Below are positions 44,782-54,700 of a stretch of 64,000 nucleotides of DNA, piece after piece. This DNA is from Planctomycetota bacterium (lineage in GTDB: Bacteria > Planctomycetota > UBA11346). Under the pieces are notes generated by a model. That model was not told where the DNA came from, searched no databases, and worked only from the letters and a program-made list of their open reading frames with translations. Each line of letters begins with the position of its first letter. Positions within the stretch are counted from its first letter, which is position 1. Location of the stretch: the NCBI GenBank assembly GCA_016745075.1, contig JADGDD010000001.1, positions 621,125 to 685,124 of the forward strand. The letters run 5' to 3'. The position numbers and the translations under genes were made by a program.

Positions 44782-46303
44782 GAGTTGTATCCTGTATTTT
44801 CTGTCCCATAGCTGCTGCCATTATTTTCTCCTGAGTTGCCTCTGACGATGAGAACATACCGCCCACTGTACCTTCATATAAAACGATCATTCTATCACTT
44901 ATCCCCATCAACTCTGGAAGCTCACTGGAAACAACCACAACGGCCTTACCCTCTTCTGTTAAGGCATTGATAAGTTCGTAAATTTCAACCTTTGCACCTA
45001 CATCAATGCCGCGAGTAGGCTCATCAAGAAAGACAATTTCAGGGTTGGTCATCAAGGCTTTACCAAGTACTACTTTTTGTTGGTTACCGCCTGAAAGCGT
45101 TTGAACGACAGTTTCTTGCCCTTGTGCCTTAATGCTTAGTGAATTAAAATACGATTCATTCTCTTTAAACTCTTTATTTTCATCAATGAACCCCTTCTTG
45201 GAAATCCGCTCTAATGATGATAATGAGAGATTAAAGCCGATGCTATGATCCAATATCAAACCGAATCGTTTCCTGTCTTCATTCAATAAAGCGATGCCCT
45301 TTTTTATAACCTCAGGTGGTGTATGATGAAGTTCTTCTCCCAAATACATGACAGTGCCTGATTCACGAACGCCAAATGCCCCAAAAATATGCATTAATAA
45401 CTCTGTTCGCCCGGCTCCCATCAAACCACCGATCCCAAGAACTTCACCCTTCTTCAATTCAAAGTTAATATCACGAAGAACCGTTCCCCCTGTTTCCGGG
45501 TTCCGCACACTAAGATTCTCTACCGAAAGAACTGTTTCACCAACATGGCTTTGTCTACGAGGGAAAAGGTCTTCTATTTCTCTACCAACCATATGACAGA
45601 TAATAGCATGCTTATCTGTTTCCTCTGCCTCTAAAGTAATGATGCTTTTTCCATCTCGCAATACGGTTATTCTATCCGAGATGGAAAACACTTCGTCTAA
45701 CTTATGCGAGACATAAATACAAGTAATACCCTTTTGTTTCAGGCCCTTAATGATTTCTAGTAAAATATCAACTTCTGACTCTGTTAAAGCCGCAGTTGGT
45801 TCATCAAGCAACAGGAGTTTTGAATCTGACTTAAGTGCTTTTACAATTTCAACTAATTGCTGTTGCCCTATGCCAAGATCTCCTACCCGAGCTGCTGGGT
45901 CTAAATTTAATCCGAAATCATCAAGCAAATTTGCAGTTCTTTTATACAGCTCATGCCAATTCACAAAACCACCCGTTGTTGGCTCTGCACCGAGAAATAT
46001 ATTTTCGGCAACCGTCATATCTGGAATCAGCGCTAATTCTTGGTAAATAACAGCCACTCCTGCCACCGCTGAATCCGCTATGCCAGTAAAATTTGTTACC
46101 TGACCATTCAAAAGGATATCACCATCATAGGAATCTGATGGGTAGATGCCAGAAAGCACTTTTATGAGCGTTGATTTACCTGCGCCATTCTCCCCACATA
46201 AAGAATGAATTTCTCCTGCACGTAAATCAAAAGAAACGTCATTTAAAGCAATTACACCAGGGAATCGCTTCGTTACATGTTTATACTCAAGAAGTGTGGT
46301 CAT
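44774..46303 (-). CDS. xylG: Sugar ABC transporter ATP-binding protein with two ABC domains, XylG type
   Basis: 509 residues with two ABC domains, as in RbsA/XylG/MglA. Domain 1: Walker A GENGAGKST, signature LGIGQQQLVEIVKAL, Walker B LLLLDEPTAAL, His in YVSHKL. Domain 2 has the degenerate Walker A (GLMGAGRTELLMH), signature LSGGNQQKVVLGKAL and Walker B IVFLDEPTRGIDVG. The YPSDSYDGDILLNG segment is like XylG. It powers import through the permease of the next gene (8-bp overlap) and starts 11 bases after the binding protein gene. Confidence 0.92.
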   Translation of the reverse strand: MTTLLEYKHVTKRFPGVIALNDVSFDLRAGEIHSLCGENGAGKSTLIKVLSGIYPSDSYDGDILLNGQVTNFTGIADSAVAGVAVIYQELALIPDMTVAENIFLGAEPTTGGFVNWHELYKRTANLLDDFGLNLDPAARVGDLGIGQQQLVEIVKALKSDSKLLLLDEPTAALTESEVDILLEIIKGLKQKGITCIYVSHKLDEVFSISDRITVLRDGKSIITLEAEETDKHAIICHMVGREIEDLFPRRQSHVGETVLSVENLSVRNPETGGTVLRDINFELKKGEVLGIGGLMGAGRTELLMHIFGAFGVRESGTVMYLGEELHHTPPEVIKKGIALLNEDRKRFGLILDHSIGFNLSLSSLERISKKGFIDENKEFKENESYFNSLSIKAQGQETVVQTLSGGNQQKVVLGKALMTNPEIVFLDEPTRGIDVGAKVEIYELINALTEEGKAVVVVSSELPELMGISDRMIVLYEGTVGGMFSSSEATQEKIMAAAMGQKIQDTTHE

Positions 46304-46314
46304 CTATTTATACC

Positions 46315-47355
46315 CTATTGTCCGTAAATAGCATCTTCTGAGTGAAAACCTTCTTTAACAACCGTCTCTCTCATATTATCTTTATCAACAGCTATCACAT
46401 GTAATAAGATAGATGGGACAGCCAATGTTCCGTTATCAACTGATTGTCGAGCAATAAGCACCTGTCCTTGCGCCAAAGCAACGGCACTCTGCGCCGCTGT
46501 TTCAGCTACAGCTTTCAATGGTTTGTAAATCGTCATAGATTGCTGCCCTGAAACAATACGTTGACATGCAACTAACTCAGAATCTTGCCCTGTCACTAAA
46601 ACCTTCCCTGCCATATCCGCTTCTTTCAAAGACTGAATAGCGCCCATCGCCGTTCCATCATTTGACGCAAGAACAGCATCAAATGATGCTCCATATTTTG
46701 TTATTGCAGCATTTGCTATCTTCTTCGCATTTTCTGGCTTCCAGTTTTCTGCCCAATCTTCATGGATTATTTCAATATCGCCGCGTTCAATGTAAGGCTT
46801 AAGTATGTTATCCTGACCTTTCTTGAACAATAATGCATTGTTATCTGTTTTTGCGCCAAATATACGTATAATTTTCCCATGTCCCGGAATAGGAAGGTGG
46901 TCCACCATGTATTGTGCCTGTATTTCCCCCACCTTCACGTTATCAAATGAGATATATAAATCGAGATTACAGTCATTAATCATTCTATCATAAGCGATAA
47001 CGGGGATACCTGCCTCATGTGCCAATTGAACCGCCTTCCCCATAACAGAGCCATTATGAGGAGCAATAACAATAACATCTACTTTATTCGTAATGAGTGA
47101 CTGCACATCTTGCATTTGTATGGTGTCATTACTATTAGCCGACAATATTTTACATTCTGCACCAAGTTCTTCTATAGCAGCTTCAAAAAACACCTTATCT
47201 CTTTGCCAGCGCGCCTCCTTGAGCGTGTCCATAGAAAAACCAATTACTATTTTTTTGCTGCTAACATCTTCATCAGTATCCTGTCCTCGGCCAAGAACCG
47301 TGCCGATTAGAATACTCAGTATGAGAGAAACAGTTACTAACCCTATGTTCTTCAT
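46315..47355 (-). CDS. xylF: Periplasmic sugar-binding protein, XylF type
   Basis: 346 residues; residues 1-23 form a signal peptide (MKNIGLVTVSLILSILIGTVLG). The mature protein has the type I periplasmic binding fold, and the segments ARWQRDKVFFEAAIEELGAE, IVIAPHNGSVMGKAVQLAHEAGIPVIAYDRMI, LYISFDNVKVGEIQA and ASNDGTAMGAIQSLKE closely follow D-xylose-binding protein XylF. It delivers sugar to the XylG/XylH-type importer. Its ATG overlaps the LRR lipoprotein stop (ATGA), with AAGGGAT upstream, so translation is probably coupled. Ligand unproven. Confidence 0.9.
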   Translation of the reverse strand: MKNIGLVTVSLILSILIGTVLGRGQDTDEDVSSKKIVIGFSMDTLKEARWQRDKVFFEAAIEELGAECKILSANSNDTIQMQDVQSLITNKVDVIVIAPHNGSVMGKAVQLAHEAGIPVIAYDRMINDCNLDLYISFDNVKVGEIQAQYMVDHLPIPGHGKIIRIFGAKTDNNALLFKKGQDNILKPYIERGDIEIIHEDWAENWKPENAKKIANAAITKYGASFDAVLASNDGTAMGAIQSLKEADMAGKVLVTGQDSELVACQRIVSGQQSMTIYKPLKAVAETAAQSAVALAQGQVLIARQSVDNGTLAVPSILLHVIAVDKDNMRETVVKEGFHSEDAIYGQ

Positions 47356-49538
47356 TCTATCCCTTTGCTTGTTTGTGATGTCTGTACTATCAATGTTGGT
47401 TGTTCTCTACGCAACCGTTCTATTTCATCTTCAGGAATAACATTCCCTCGCAGATCAAGTTTTTCTAAAGATGGTAACTGAAAAAGAACCTCTGGCAGGT
47501 GTGTTAACTCATTGCCACTGAGATTCAGTGTTTTTAACTGTTTCAATGCAGACATCTCTTGTGGTAAATCGGCAAGAAGGTTCACGCTGAGGTCTAAGGT
47601 TTCTAGATTCTGTAACTGTGCTATGTTCGGGGAAATATCTGCTAAGAGATTACATCCCATGTGGAGTTCTTTCAGTTGTGATACATTTGCAAGAGCTTCT
47701 GGTAAGACGGTTATACTATTCGCGTTTAGTCTCAGTATTTCTAGGTTCTGTAATTCGGAGAGAAACTCAGGAAACATGAGGCATTCATTATAATCAAGGT
47801 TTATCTTGCGTATCGTTTTAGGCTGAGAAAAGCGTATATCCATTCCTCTATAGCACGATAGGGAAAAATCATCTTGTCTGTTTTCAACTAAAGGTGGAGT
47901 ATTCAAAACGATACGTATAGATGGATATTCTTTTGAGAAGGCACGCACATCATCATGAGGAATAGCGTTACCGCTAATATCTATTTCAGATAATAATTGC
48001 AGTTTGCCAAGTTCCAAGGGAAGTGCTCTAAGCTTATTGTATGCTAGCCCTATTTTTATCAACTTTTTGGACTTAAAAATAAACGGAGGTATCTCTTCTA
48101 GGTCATTGCCATCAAGATAGAGCTCCGCAAGACGGCCTGGAGATGGTATCGTTACAGACCGCAAACCACGTTGTTTCCAATTGAGAGTAAATGGTCTACC
48201 ATTGGGCGACGTACGACTTCGACCTGTTTCCACCGCGCGTTCAACGATATTACGAACCAACAATAAGGGAATACGATAGAGGTATTGTTCAGGAGCAGTC
48301 TTACTAACATGCACGTGGGGCAGAGACGCCTGTATGCTGTGTGCAAGTTCTTCGTCTGCTGCGATAAAATGTAATTTTTCTAAATTCTTGAAAGAGTCAG
48401 GTAATTGTAGGATTTTGGTGCCACGAAGGTCCAAGAAACGCAAATTATGCAATTGACCGAGTTCTTCTGGCAGCTCTGTTAGTGCCGTGTTTTGTAAACC
48501 GAGGACTGTCAGTTGGTGCATGTTACCCCATTCAGGCGGAATAGACGTAAGACTTGTTCCTCGTAATTCTAAATAAGCCAAGCGTTGAAGATTTCCAAGT
48601 TCGGCTGGAAGCTGAGTGAATTTTCCGTTACGTAAATTAAGAGAGCGCAGACCTTCACAATCTCCGAGTTCCTTTGGTACAATGCGTAAGCCTGATCCAA
48701 AAAGCTCTAAGAAAGCCAGCTTTTTGAGTTTACCTATTTCTTTAGGAATAGCAGTTCTACTGACATTTAAGTTTGACCAAATAGCCCGCAAATTGCTACA
48801 ATTACCAATCTCTGGTGGAAAGTTCCCCAAACGAGGGTTGTCTGGCATATTTAAAAACTCTAAACTCTCACAACCACCTATGCCGGGAGGAATGTGTCGC
48901 AAATCTCCATGAGCACAAAAAAAGAATTTTAACTTTTTCAACTGTCCAATACTTTCGGGCAATATTTTCACTTCAGTATTATACAAAATAAGGTCTTCTA
49001 AATTACTTAAGCCCCCTATTTCGTCAGGTAAAGAAGAGAGTCCTAATGGGTACAAAGCAGCGCCTCTTCGTTCAAAGTGATAACCTGGGGTAATGCCAAT
49101 CTGTTCATCTTCCGTTCGTCCCCGATGCCAGACCCCTTTTATTTTTAGTATTTTCAGTTTTTTCAATTGTTCTATTTCTGGTGGCAAAGTTTTAAGTGAT
49201 GACATATGATAGAGATTAAGTTGTTCTAAGTTTTTTAGCGAGCCGATTTCTGGCGGCAAGATGCTTAATGGGTGCGGCTCCTTTGCAACCCAAGAACGAC
49301 TTCCAAGATGTAATAGCTTCAACTCTGTCAGCGCACTAATTTCAGCAGGAATCGATTCCTCATCAGTTGCTAAGCTCTTAATCTGTCTGGGGGTTTTCAA
49401 CGCCTCTTTAAAAGAACGGGCATTTGTTGAAACTGTTTGAGATCGAGAACTCTCATTTCCAACACATCCAATGAAAGCAACAAGAAGCACTACACAAATA
49501 ATGATTTTTTGTAAGATTAATTTCTTTTCTTTTGCCAT
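47352..49538 (-). CDS. Leucine-rich-repeat lipoprotein
   Basis: 728 residues from the ATG at 49538, just after the FecR stop. The start MAKEKKLILQKIIICVVLLVAFIGC gives a lipoprotein signal with lipobox AFIGC. Residues about 60-410 hold roughly thirteen LRRs of the LPxEIGxLxxLxxLxLxxT/N type; a non-repeat stretch (about 415-490) interrupts; then further LRRs (about 490-560 and 600-725), a second array with a Cys-containing spacer (LSCYRGMDIRF). LRR surfaces usually bind proteins or glycans. Its place between an anti-sigma gene and a sugar importer suggests a surface or periplasmic sensor or receptor in the same circuit. It overlaps xylF by 4 bp. Confidence 0.88.
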   Translation of the reverse strand: MAKEKKLILQKIIICVVLLVAFIGCVGNESSRSQTVSTNARSFKEALKTPRQIKSLATDEESIPAEISALTELKLLHLGSRSWVAKEPHPLSILPPEIGSLKNLEQLNLYHMSSLKTLPPEIEQLKKLKILKIKGVWHRGRTEDEQIGITPGYHFERRGAALYPLGLSSLPDEIGGLSNLEDLILYNTEVKILPESIGQLKKLKFFFCAHGDLRHIPPGIGGCESLEFLNMPDNPRLGNFPPEIGNCSNLRAIWSNLNVSRTAIPKEIGKLKKLAFLELFGSGLRIVPKELGDCEGLRSLNLRNGKFTQLPAELGNLQRLAYLELRGTSLTSIPPEWGNMHQLTVLGLQNTALTELPEELGQLHNLRFLDLRGTKILQLPDSFKNLEKLHFIAADEELAHSIQASLPHVHVSKTAPEQYLYRIPLLLVRNIVERAVETGRSRTSPNGRPFTLNWKQRGLRSVTIPSPGRLAELYLDGNDLEEIPPFIFKSKKLIKIGLAYNKLRALPLELGKLQLLSEIDISGNAIPHDDVRAFSKEYPSIRIVLNTPPLVENRQDDFSLSCYRGMDIRFSQPKTIRKINLDYNECLMFPEFLSELQNLEILRLNANSITVLPEALANVSQLKELHMGCNLLADISPNIAQLQNLETLDLSVNLLADLPQEMSALKQLKTLNLSGNELTHLPEVLFQLPSLEKLDLRGNVIPEDEIERLRREQPTLIVQTSQTSKGIE

Positions 49539-49539
49539 G

Positions 49540-50910
49540 CTATTTCTTTTCGGTAAACCAAATTGATCCGACTTCAAAATAGGTTCCCTTTTCAAATTGA
49601 GGCATTTTCTTTTTCTTGTCCACATCATAGGCATGTACATGTATGCTTGGGTACTCTCCACCGTCTTTTTCTATCGCTTCATCTTTAGCTTTTTCGAAGT
49701 CTGACAGCGGAATGCTGACCGTTTGCCACATATTTATATAATCTTTATCTAAATTTTTCCGTATTTTTAATTTTTGAGAGGTAGCATCTTCTCTGTCTTG
49801 GTCAAATGTTACATGCAAATATCGAAAGGCATCAGTCTTAAAAGTTATATGACAAATTATTTTTTCTGTAAGATGAAAAGGAGATCCCTCAGGTCTACAA
49901 GAAAATATATTAAGAGCATGACCTTGGGTCAGGAATGTGTCTCCTAAATAGCGATCTTTACTCACATCGCCGTATCGATTTTTTGCAATCACTGAAAGAT
50001 CAAGTTCTTCAGTAAGATATCCTTGAGCACTTAAAAAAGATTCTTCGCTGCCAAATCCCAACCATCGCGTCACTCCATTTTTGGCAAAAAAAGATTGCCC
50101 TGCTGTCACAAGATACGGATTATCACCAGCATCAGTCACTCGAACTGTTCCCTTTTCTACTCGAATAGATGAGCCTTTTTTATACGCATGCAACACAAAC
50201 TCTGTCCCAATAACCTCCACAGACATATCAGCGGTTTTTAGAAGAAATGGAGTATTTTCTTTTTGTGGGTTCACCGTTGCAAAGAGAGTTCCTTTTTCTA
50301 AAGAGAGTGATTTTTGTTCGTCTGTTCCATTGATATGAACAACACTATCTGCTCCAACATCCACCAAGGAACTATCTTCATAAATCATGGAAAAACCATT
50401 TTTGGTCCGAATACTATCACCCGGCCGCACACCAGACAATTCATGCGCTACTAGGAATTTATTATTACGATAAATAGTAGAGCCATCTGCTGTTGATGCA
50501 ATTGTGCCAATAACATAACGGGGTGTCATTGAAAATATTCCGACCGCAATAAGCAAACAGGCGGCTACTACAAATGCACAATACCGATAAAAACGAATGT
50601 TTTGTTTTTTCACATTTGTCATAGACACATCTTTTAAAGGAGCGCTTGCTAAAGAAATCATGATAGAATCTGTTAAATGAGAACGGTCTTCTGTTGTCCG
50701 TATTGCACTTGTAACTTTTTCAGACAAATGAACGTTACGAGGCGCATGAAATTGCATGAGGACTTTGGACATTTTTAAAGAACGCAATATTTCTTGTCTT
50801 TCTTCATGCGAGCAAGACTCTAAAAAGCGCAACAACTCTTCTGCCTTATCGTCTTCTAGCGAACCATCAGCCCATTGTTCAACTAGTTGGGTCATTCGTG
50901 CTTTATCCAT
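49540..50910 (-). CDS. FecR-type anti-sigma factor with carbohydrate-binding-like C-terminus (copy 2)
   Basis: 456 residues. The N-terminal about 105 residues are cytoplasmic and probably hold the sigma factor; a TM helix lies near 109-127 (RYCAFVVAACLLIAVGIFSM). A FecR domain follows (VRPGDSIRTKNGFSMIYED, LKTADMSVEVIGTEFVLHA, RVEKGTVRVTD). The last 150 residues form a beta-rich module (LTEKIICHITFKTD, MWQTVSIPLSDFEKA, FEVGSIWFTEKK) homologous to that of copy 1 and like carbohydrate-binding domains. It overlaps the sigma gene by 8 bp and is followed by the LRR lipoprotein, importer and glycosidase genes. Confidence 0.9.
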   Translation of the reverse strand: MDKARMTQLVEQWADGSLEDDKAEELLRFLESCSHEERQEILRSLKMSKVLMQFHAPRNVHLSEKVTSAIRTTEDRSHLTDSIMISLASAPLKDVSMTNVKKQNIRFYRYCAFVVAACLLIAVGIFSMTPRYVIGTIASTADGSTIYRNNKFLVAHELSGVRPGDSIRTKNGFSMIYEDSSLVDVGADSVVHINGTDEQKSLSLEKGTLFATVNPQKENTPFLLKTADMSVEVIGTEFVLHAYKKGSSIRVEKGTVRVTDAGDNPYLVTAGQSFFAKNGVTRWLGFGSEESFLSAQGYLTEELDLSVIAKNRYGDVSKDRYLGDTFLTQGHALNIFSCRPEGSPFHLTEKIICHITFKTDAFRYLHVTFDQDREDATSQKLKIRKNLDKDYINMWQTVSIPLSDFEKAKDEAIEKDGGEYPSIHVHAYDVDKKKKMPQFEKGTYFEVGSIWFTEKK

Positions 50911-51478
50911 GAGATTTCATCTCCGGGTTTTGTTTTTCGATACATTTTTTTATACTTGCTCGAACCCTAAAGATAGTTGTAGCAGCCCAGCTTTTTGTTT
51001 TGTTTAAGGCATTCGCAATCTCTTCTATAGATTGATTTTCTTCATAGCGACGTGTCAGTAACTCCTGAGAACGCTCAGGTAAATTCCCCATACATGAACG
51101 AAGCGCTGAATAGATATCAGATTCAGACCAAGCATGTTCATCCTTATCCTCATCATGTTCCTGAGCAAATTCATTTAAGGCATCCATGCCTGAGGCACAA
51201 CGAGAACGCTCTCTTTGTCTGGTCTTTTTCCATGAAAGAATCTGGTAATAACACAATGTCCTGAGCCATACATTGAAGTCTCGGCTTATATCAAATTCTT
51301 CTAAAATGTTGTAAGCCTTGATATAAGTGTTCTGTACAACTTCTTCTGCACAAGATGCAAGACTTCCCATACGATACGAAGCATAGGTTAGCAACATATC
51401 TTGTGTTTCATCAACAATCCTGTGATAGGCATTCTTGTTACCAGATAAAACATCCTGTATTGCATCTGTAAGACTCAA
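50903..51478 (-). CDS. ECF-type RNA polymerase sigma factor (copy 2)
   Basis: 191 residues. Region 2: AYHRIVDETQDMLLTYASYRM, EEVVQNTYIKAYNILEEFD and DFNVWLRTLCYYQILSWKKTRQRERSR. Region 4: LPERSQELLTRRYEENQSIEEIANALNKTKSWAATTIFRVRASIKKC, an HTH. It is a paralogue of the sigma factor at 24262-24825. It is first in the gene train FecR / LRR lipoprotein / XylFGH importer / GH92 / GH51-like / propeller, so it probably drives this set when its FecR partner is signalled. Promoter elements must lie in 51479-51741. Confidence 0.93.
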   Translation of the reverse strand: MSLTDAIQDVLSGNKNAYHRIVDETQDMLLTYASYRMGSLASCAEEVVQNTYIKAYNILEEFDISRDFNVWLRTLCYYQILSWKKTRQRERSRCASGMDALNEFAQEHDEDKDEHAWSESDIYSALRSCMGNLPERSQELLTRRYEENQSIEEIANALNKTKSWAATTIFRVRASIKKCIEKQNPEMKSHG

Positions 51479-51741
51479 AATGCCCCTCCTTATTAAGTAT
51501 TAGCCACTTAACGCATCGTATTACACAGTAATCTGACTACGACAGAAGTATACCACAAATAGCACCTTGGGACCAGCAATTCACGTATCAAACAGAAAAA
51601 ACGGCGGTCTTGTGCCTGTAGTATCTCCTTACAGCTGCCCTATTTTAGCACAGCTGTTCATTTTCTGAAATAGGGGTATGTGCCTACTAGAGCAACATGA
51701 GATGCCTAGACCTTCTCTAGGCACACATTCAGCACGCTCGT
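51479..51741. promoter_or_regulatory. Regulatory region with several strong hairpins upstream of the sigma operon
   Basis: No gene. Three pairings are seen: CCCTATTTTAG (51638-51648) with CTGAAATAGGG (51665-51675), 10 of 11 plus one G:U; TGCCTAGA (51703-51710) with TCTAGGCA (51716-51723), 8 bp perfect, loop CCTTC; and TGTGCCTA (51679-51686) with TAGGCACA (51718-51725), which competes with the second. The 51703-51723 hairpin lies 19 bases after the stop of the propeller gene at 51742 and may terminate it. No T-run follows on the minus strand. Confidence 0.5.
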
Positions 51742-54700
51742 TTACTCTATAGCGCCATAGCATTGAATTTTCCCATCAACCATACTTATGATAACATCAC
51801 CATGACGATTAACACAAATAGACGCACTGAGTGGTTTTTCTGTTAATGGAATAGACCAAAGTTCTGTGCCATCTGTTTTATTAATTGCCGTAAGCGCGTA
51901 GCTCTTCACAAGCTCTTTATTTTGCATACGGCTCAAATAGATATAAGCATTAGCTGTGAGGGACATTCCAAGCACAAATCCTTTTTTCTTCCAGAGGACT
52001 TCTTTGGGAAGGTAGGATTTGAGTTTAAGCTTTTTGAGCTTTTTAGGGCCGAGGAAATTCATTGGTTTATTCTTCTTCGGCCAGTCTATTATTCTGTTTT
52101 CATCTATGATACGAGAGACCGTTTCTACCACCTCTTTTGTTCGATAGGCGGTTTGTCCCCCTTTTTTGCCGCGTGACTCGAGAATAAAGACTTCGTTATC
52201 CCACACTGGAATAGAGACCGATGATGTGATTTCTATTTCTGGATATTGGACAATACCATCCTCGCCCAAACGGATCATACTAACACTCAAGCCTTTACTG
52301 ATTTTTGTCTGGTCCGATTCGTATTCAGGTGCATACAACAACATACCACCACCCATAAGAAAAGTATCACCAAATGCCGTCATTTCACGGCCACGGCGTA
52401 TTGGTGCGTAAGCGCTGTAACTTTGATAACCGGAAACAATCAATGCACCAGTTGTCATATTGAAACATGCAGGGCTGATAGCATTACCACCGGCCATGTA
52501 AAGAAAACCATTTTGTACGGTTAAAGCACCTTGAGCAGAAACGCCTTTGCGATTGGCTTCATCAACAAATCCTGCACTATTATTATGCCAGCGAACTTTT
52601 CCGGTTTCTGCATCAAGGGCAAAAACATGAGTTCCATCTCTATCTACAATGCCTGCCGCAAAATACGCAACATTATCATGAATAAGCACACCAGTATTGA
52701 CTGGCCATGTGCTAGAAAGCTTACCGTACACCATGATATTTCGTTCTTGTGGAGCAGCACGGAAACGCCACAGCAAGTGACCCGATTGTGCCGTTAGGCA
52801 GTAGACAAAGCCATCTGATGACCCGACATATACTCGACCATTAGAAAAGGTTGGTGTAGAATGTATTTTTCCACCTGTGGCATAGTTCCATACAGCCTTG
52901 CCATTGTGCAATGCGTAGATCAGTCCATCCTCATCACCATAGTAGACAAAATCTTGCACAGCGATGGCTGGAGTTGGCAATGCCACATTCGCGGCTGTTT
53001 CCCATTTCAATTTATAGGCACCGTCTATGGTAACTTTACTAACACTCGAATGTGAAACATTCCCTTTATAGACAGGCCAGTCACATTCATCCGCCTGCAA
53101 GTTATCAGCAGGGGTAGTGAATGACTCTAAACGGTCTTCGTCTGTTGCTTTCTGGTTAAAATCAAATGACCCCGCCGATGATAACACCACATTCCCACGC
53201 AAAGAATAGCTGCAACCACATTGGTAACGCGGGTTAATTTGCATACCATTAGCTGCATATGAATTCTGATAACAGCTTGAACGAAATGAGTGATCACGAA
53301 TTTTCTGCCCTGATAAGCGGTCAGTATTCAAACCGTGACGATCATAAAAACCGTGTACTGATGCTGTAATTGGCCCACAGCCGGACCCTGCAATACCTTT
53401 TCCGGTGCTCTTTCCAGTTACAGAGTCATAACGCTTACCGCCACTGTAAATTTCACCATTGAGAAGGAGTTTCCACGTATTCCTAGACTTCTTATCAGGC
53501 AATGACCACAACACATCGCCAGAATTTGCATCAAAAGCATAATAGTGTGTGGCGAAGATAGGCTCTAGATAAATAGCTTTTTCTGTGCATAGCATATCCA
53601 CAGCCTTTGTACGTAAGACATTATTGCCATAGTCTTTTTTCCATACTGGACGAATAATACTTTTCAACAATTTCTGATCTGTCACTTCCCACGCTAGAGA
53701 GCCATCAGAGAGGTGAATGCTTGCGATCTTTGACTCAGGTGCATAATAAGTCCACTTATCTCCGGCTATTCCCATAGAACGAGAATCAATTTCACTAGTG
53801 CTTTCATGAGACCAAAGAACGCTTTCTTTGGTTAAATCATAAGCAGTAAGCACAGTTCCGAAACCCCAAATGTTTTTCCCGTTACCGGTATGGCCCTGTG
53901 TATATCTGTAGGTGATAATTTTTGCGAGTGGATCTTTTTTACCAAGCATCGCATATACGATACCACCTCGTAAAGCCACCCACTTCACATCCATATCGGT
54001 ATGACCAAATCTGATAGTACGTACAACCGCTCCCGTTTCTGTATCTAGGCAAGTCACTTTATCACTTTCAGAAAGATACAATATATCCTTAGTTGCAACG
54101 GCACAGGAACGAACGGTATAATAACCTTCTGGTAAATCGTAACGCCATAGCTCTTGTCCATTGAACACACTGCGGGCAATAACCACATCTGAATACTCTT
54201 CGGTTTCTACCGATCCTCTATAGGCACCATTTTTGATGCCAGGACCTGTAATATTAAACGAACGTCCGTGCGAAACAAGCATAACTGAAGGAACTGGGCC
54301 AACAAAAGGCAGGGTCATGTGTTGTGATAAATAGGGCCATTTGAGTACGCTATCACTGGAAACACTGTTATTATCTGGGCCATGAAACCAATGTTCCCAG
54401 TTATCCATTTCTTCTGGAAATGGCTTCTCACTCTGTTTTTTTACCTGTCCATCCTCAATCCACACCAGACGGCCATACGGTGAAAGCGCACGAAGACATT
54501 CTGTTTCTGTAAGCGCAAAGGAGGCATCAACAACAAGCAGATCAAGCGAATGATCTGCGAATGGAACCTGTTTTACGTCACCATAGGAGAAGTAACAGCG
54601 CCTGCCCAACAAACCGCGTGTATGTGCTTCTTTTGTACCAACCTCCATTTGCGTGCTTTTTTGAGAACGAATATACACTAAATACCCACTCTTTTCTGCA

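Noticed and set aside
47352..49538. Periodic repeats resembling a CRISPR array
   Set aside because: The period is about 69 bases and is imperfect, matching 23-residue leucine-rich repeats in an open frame.
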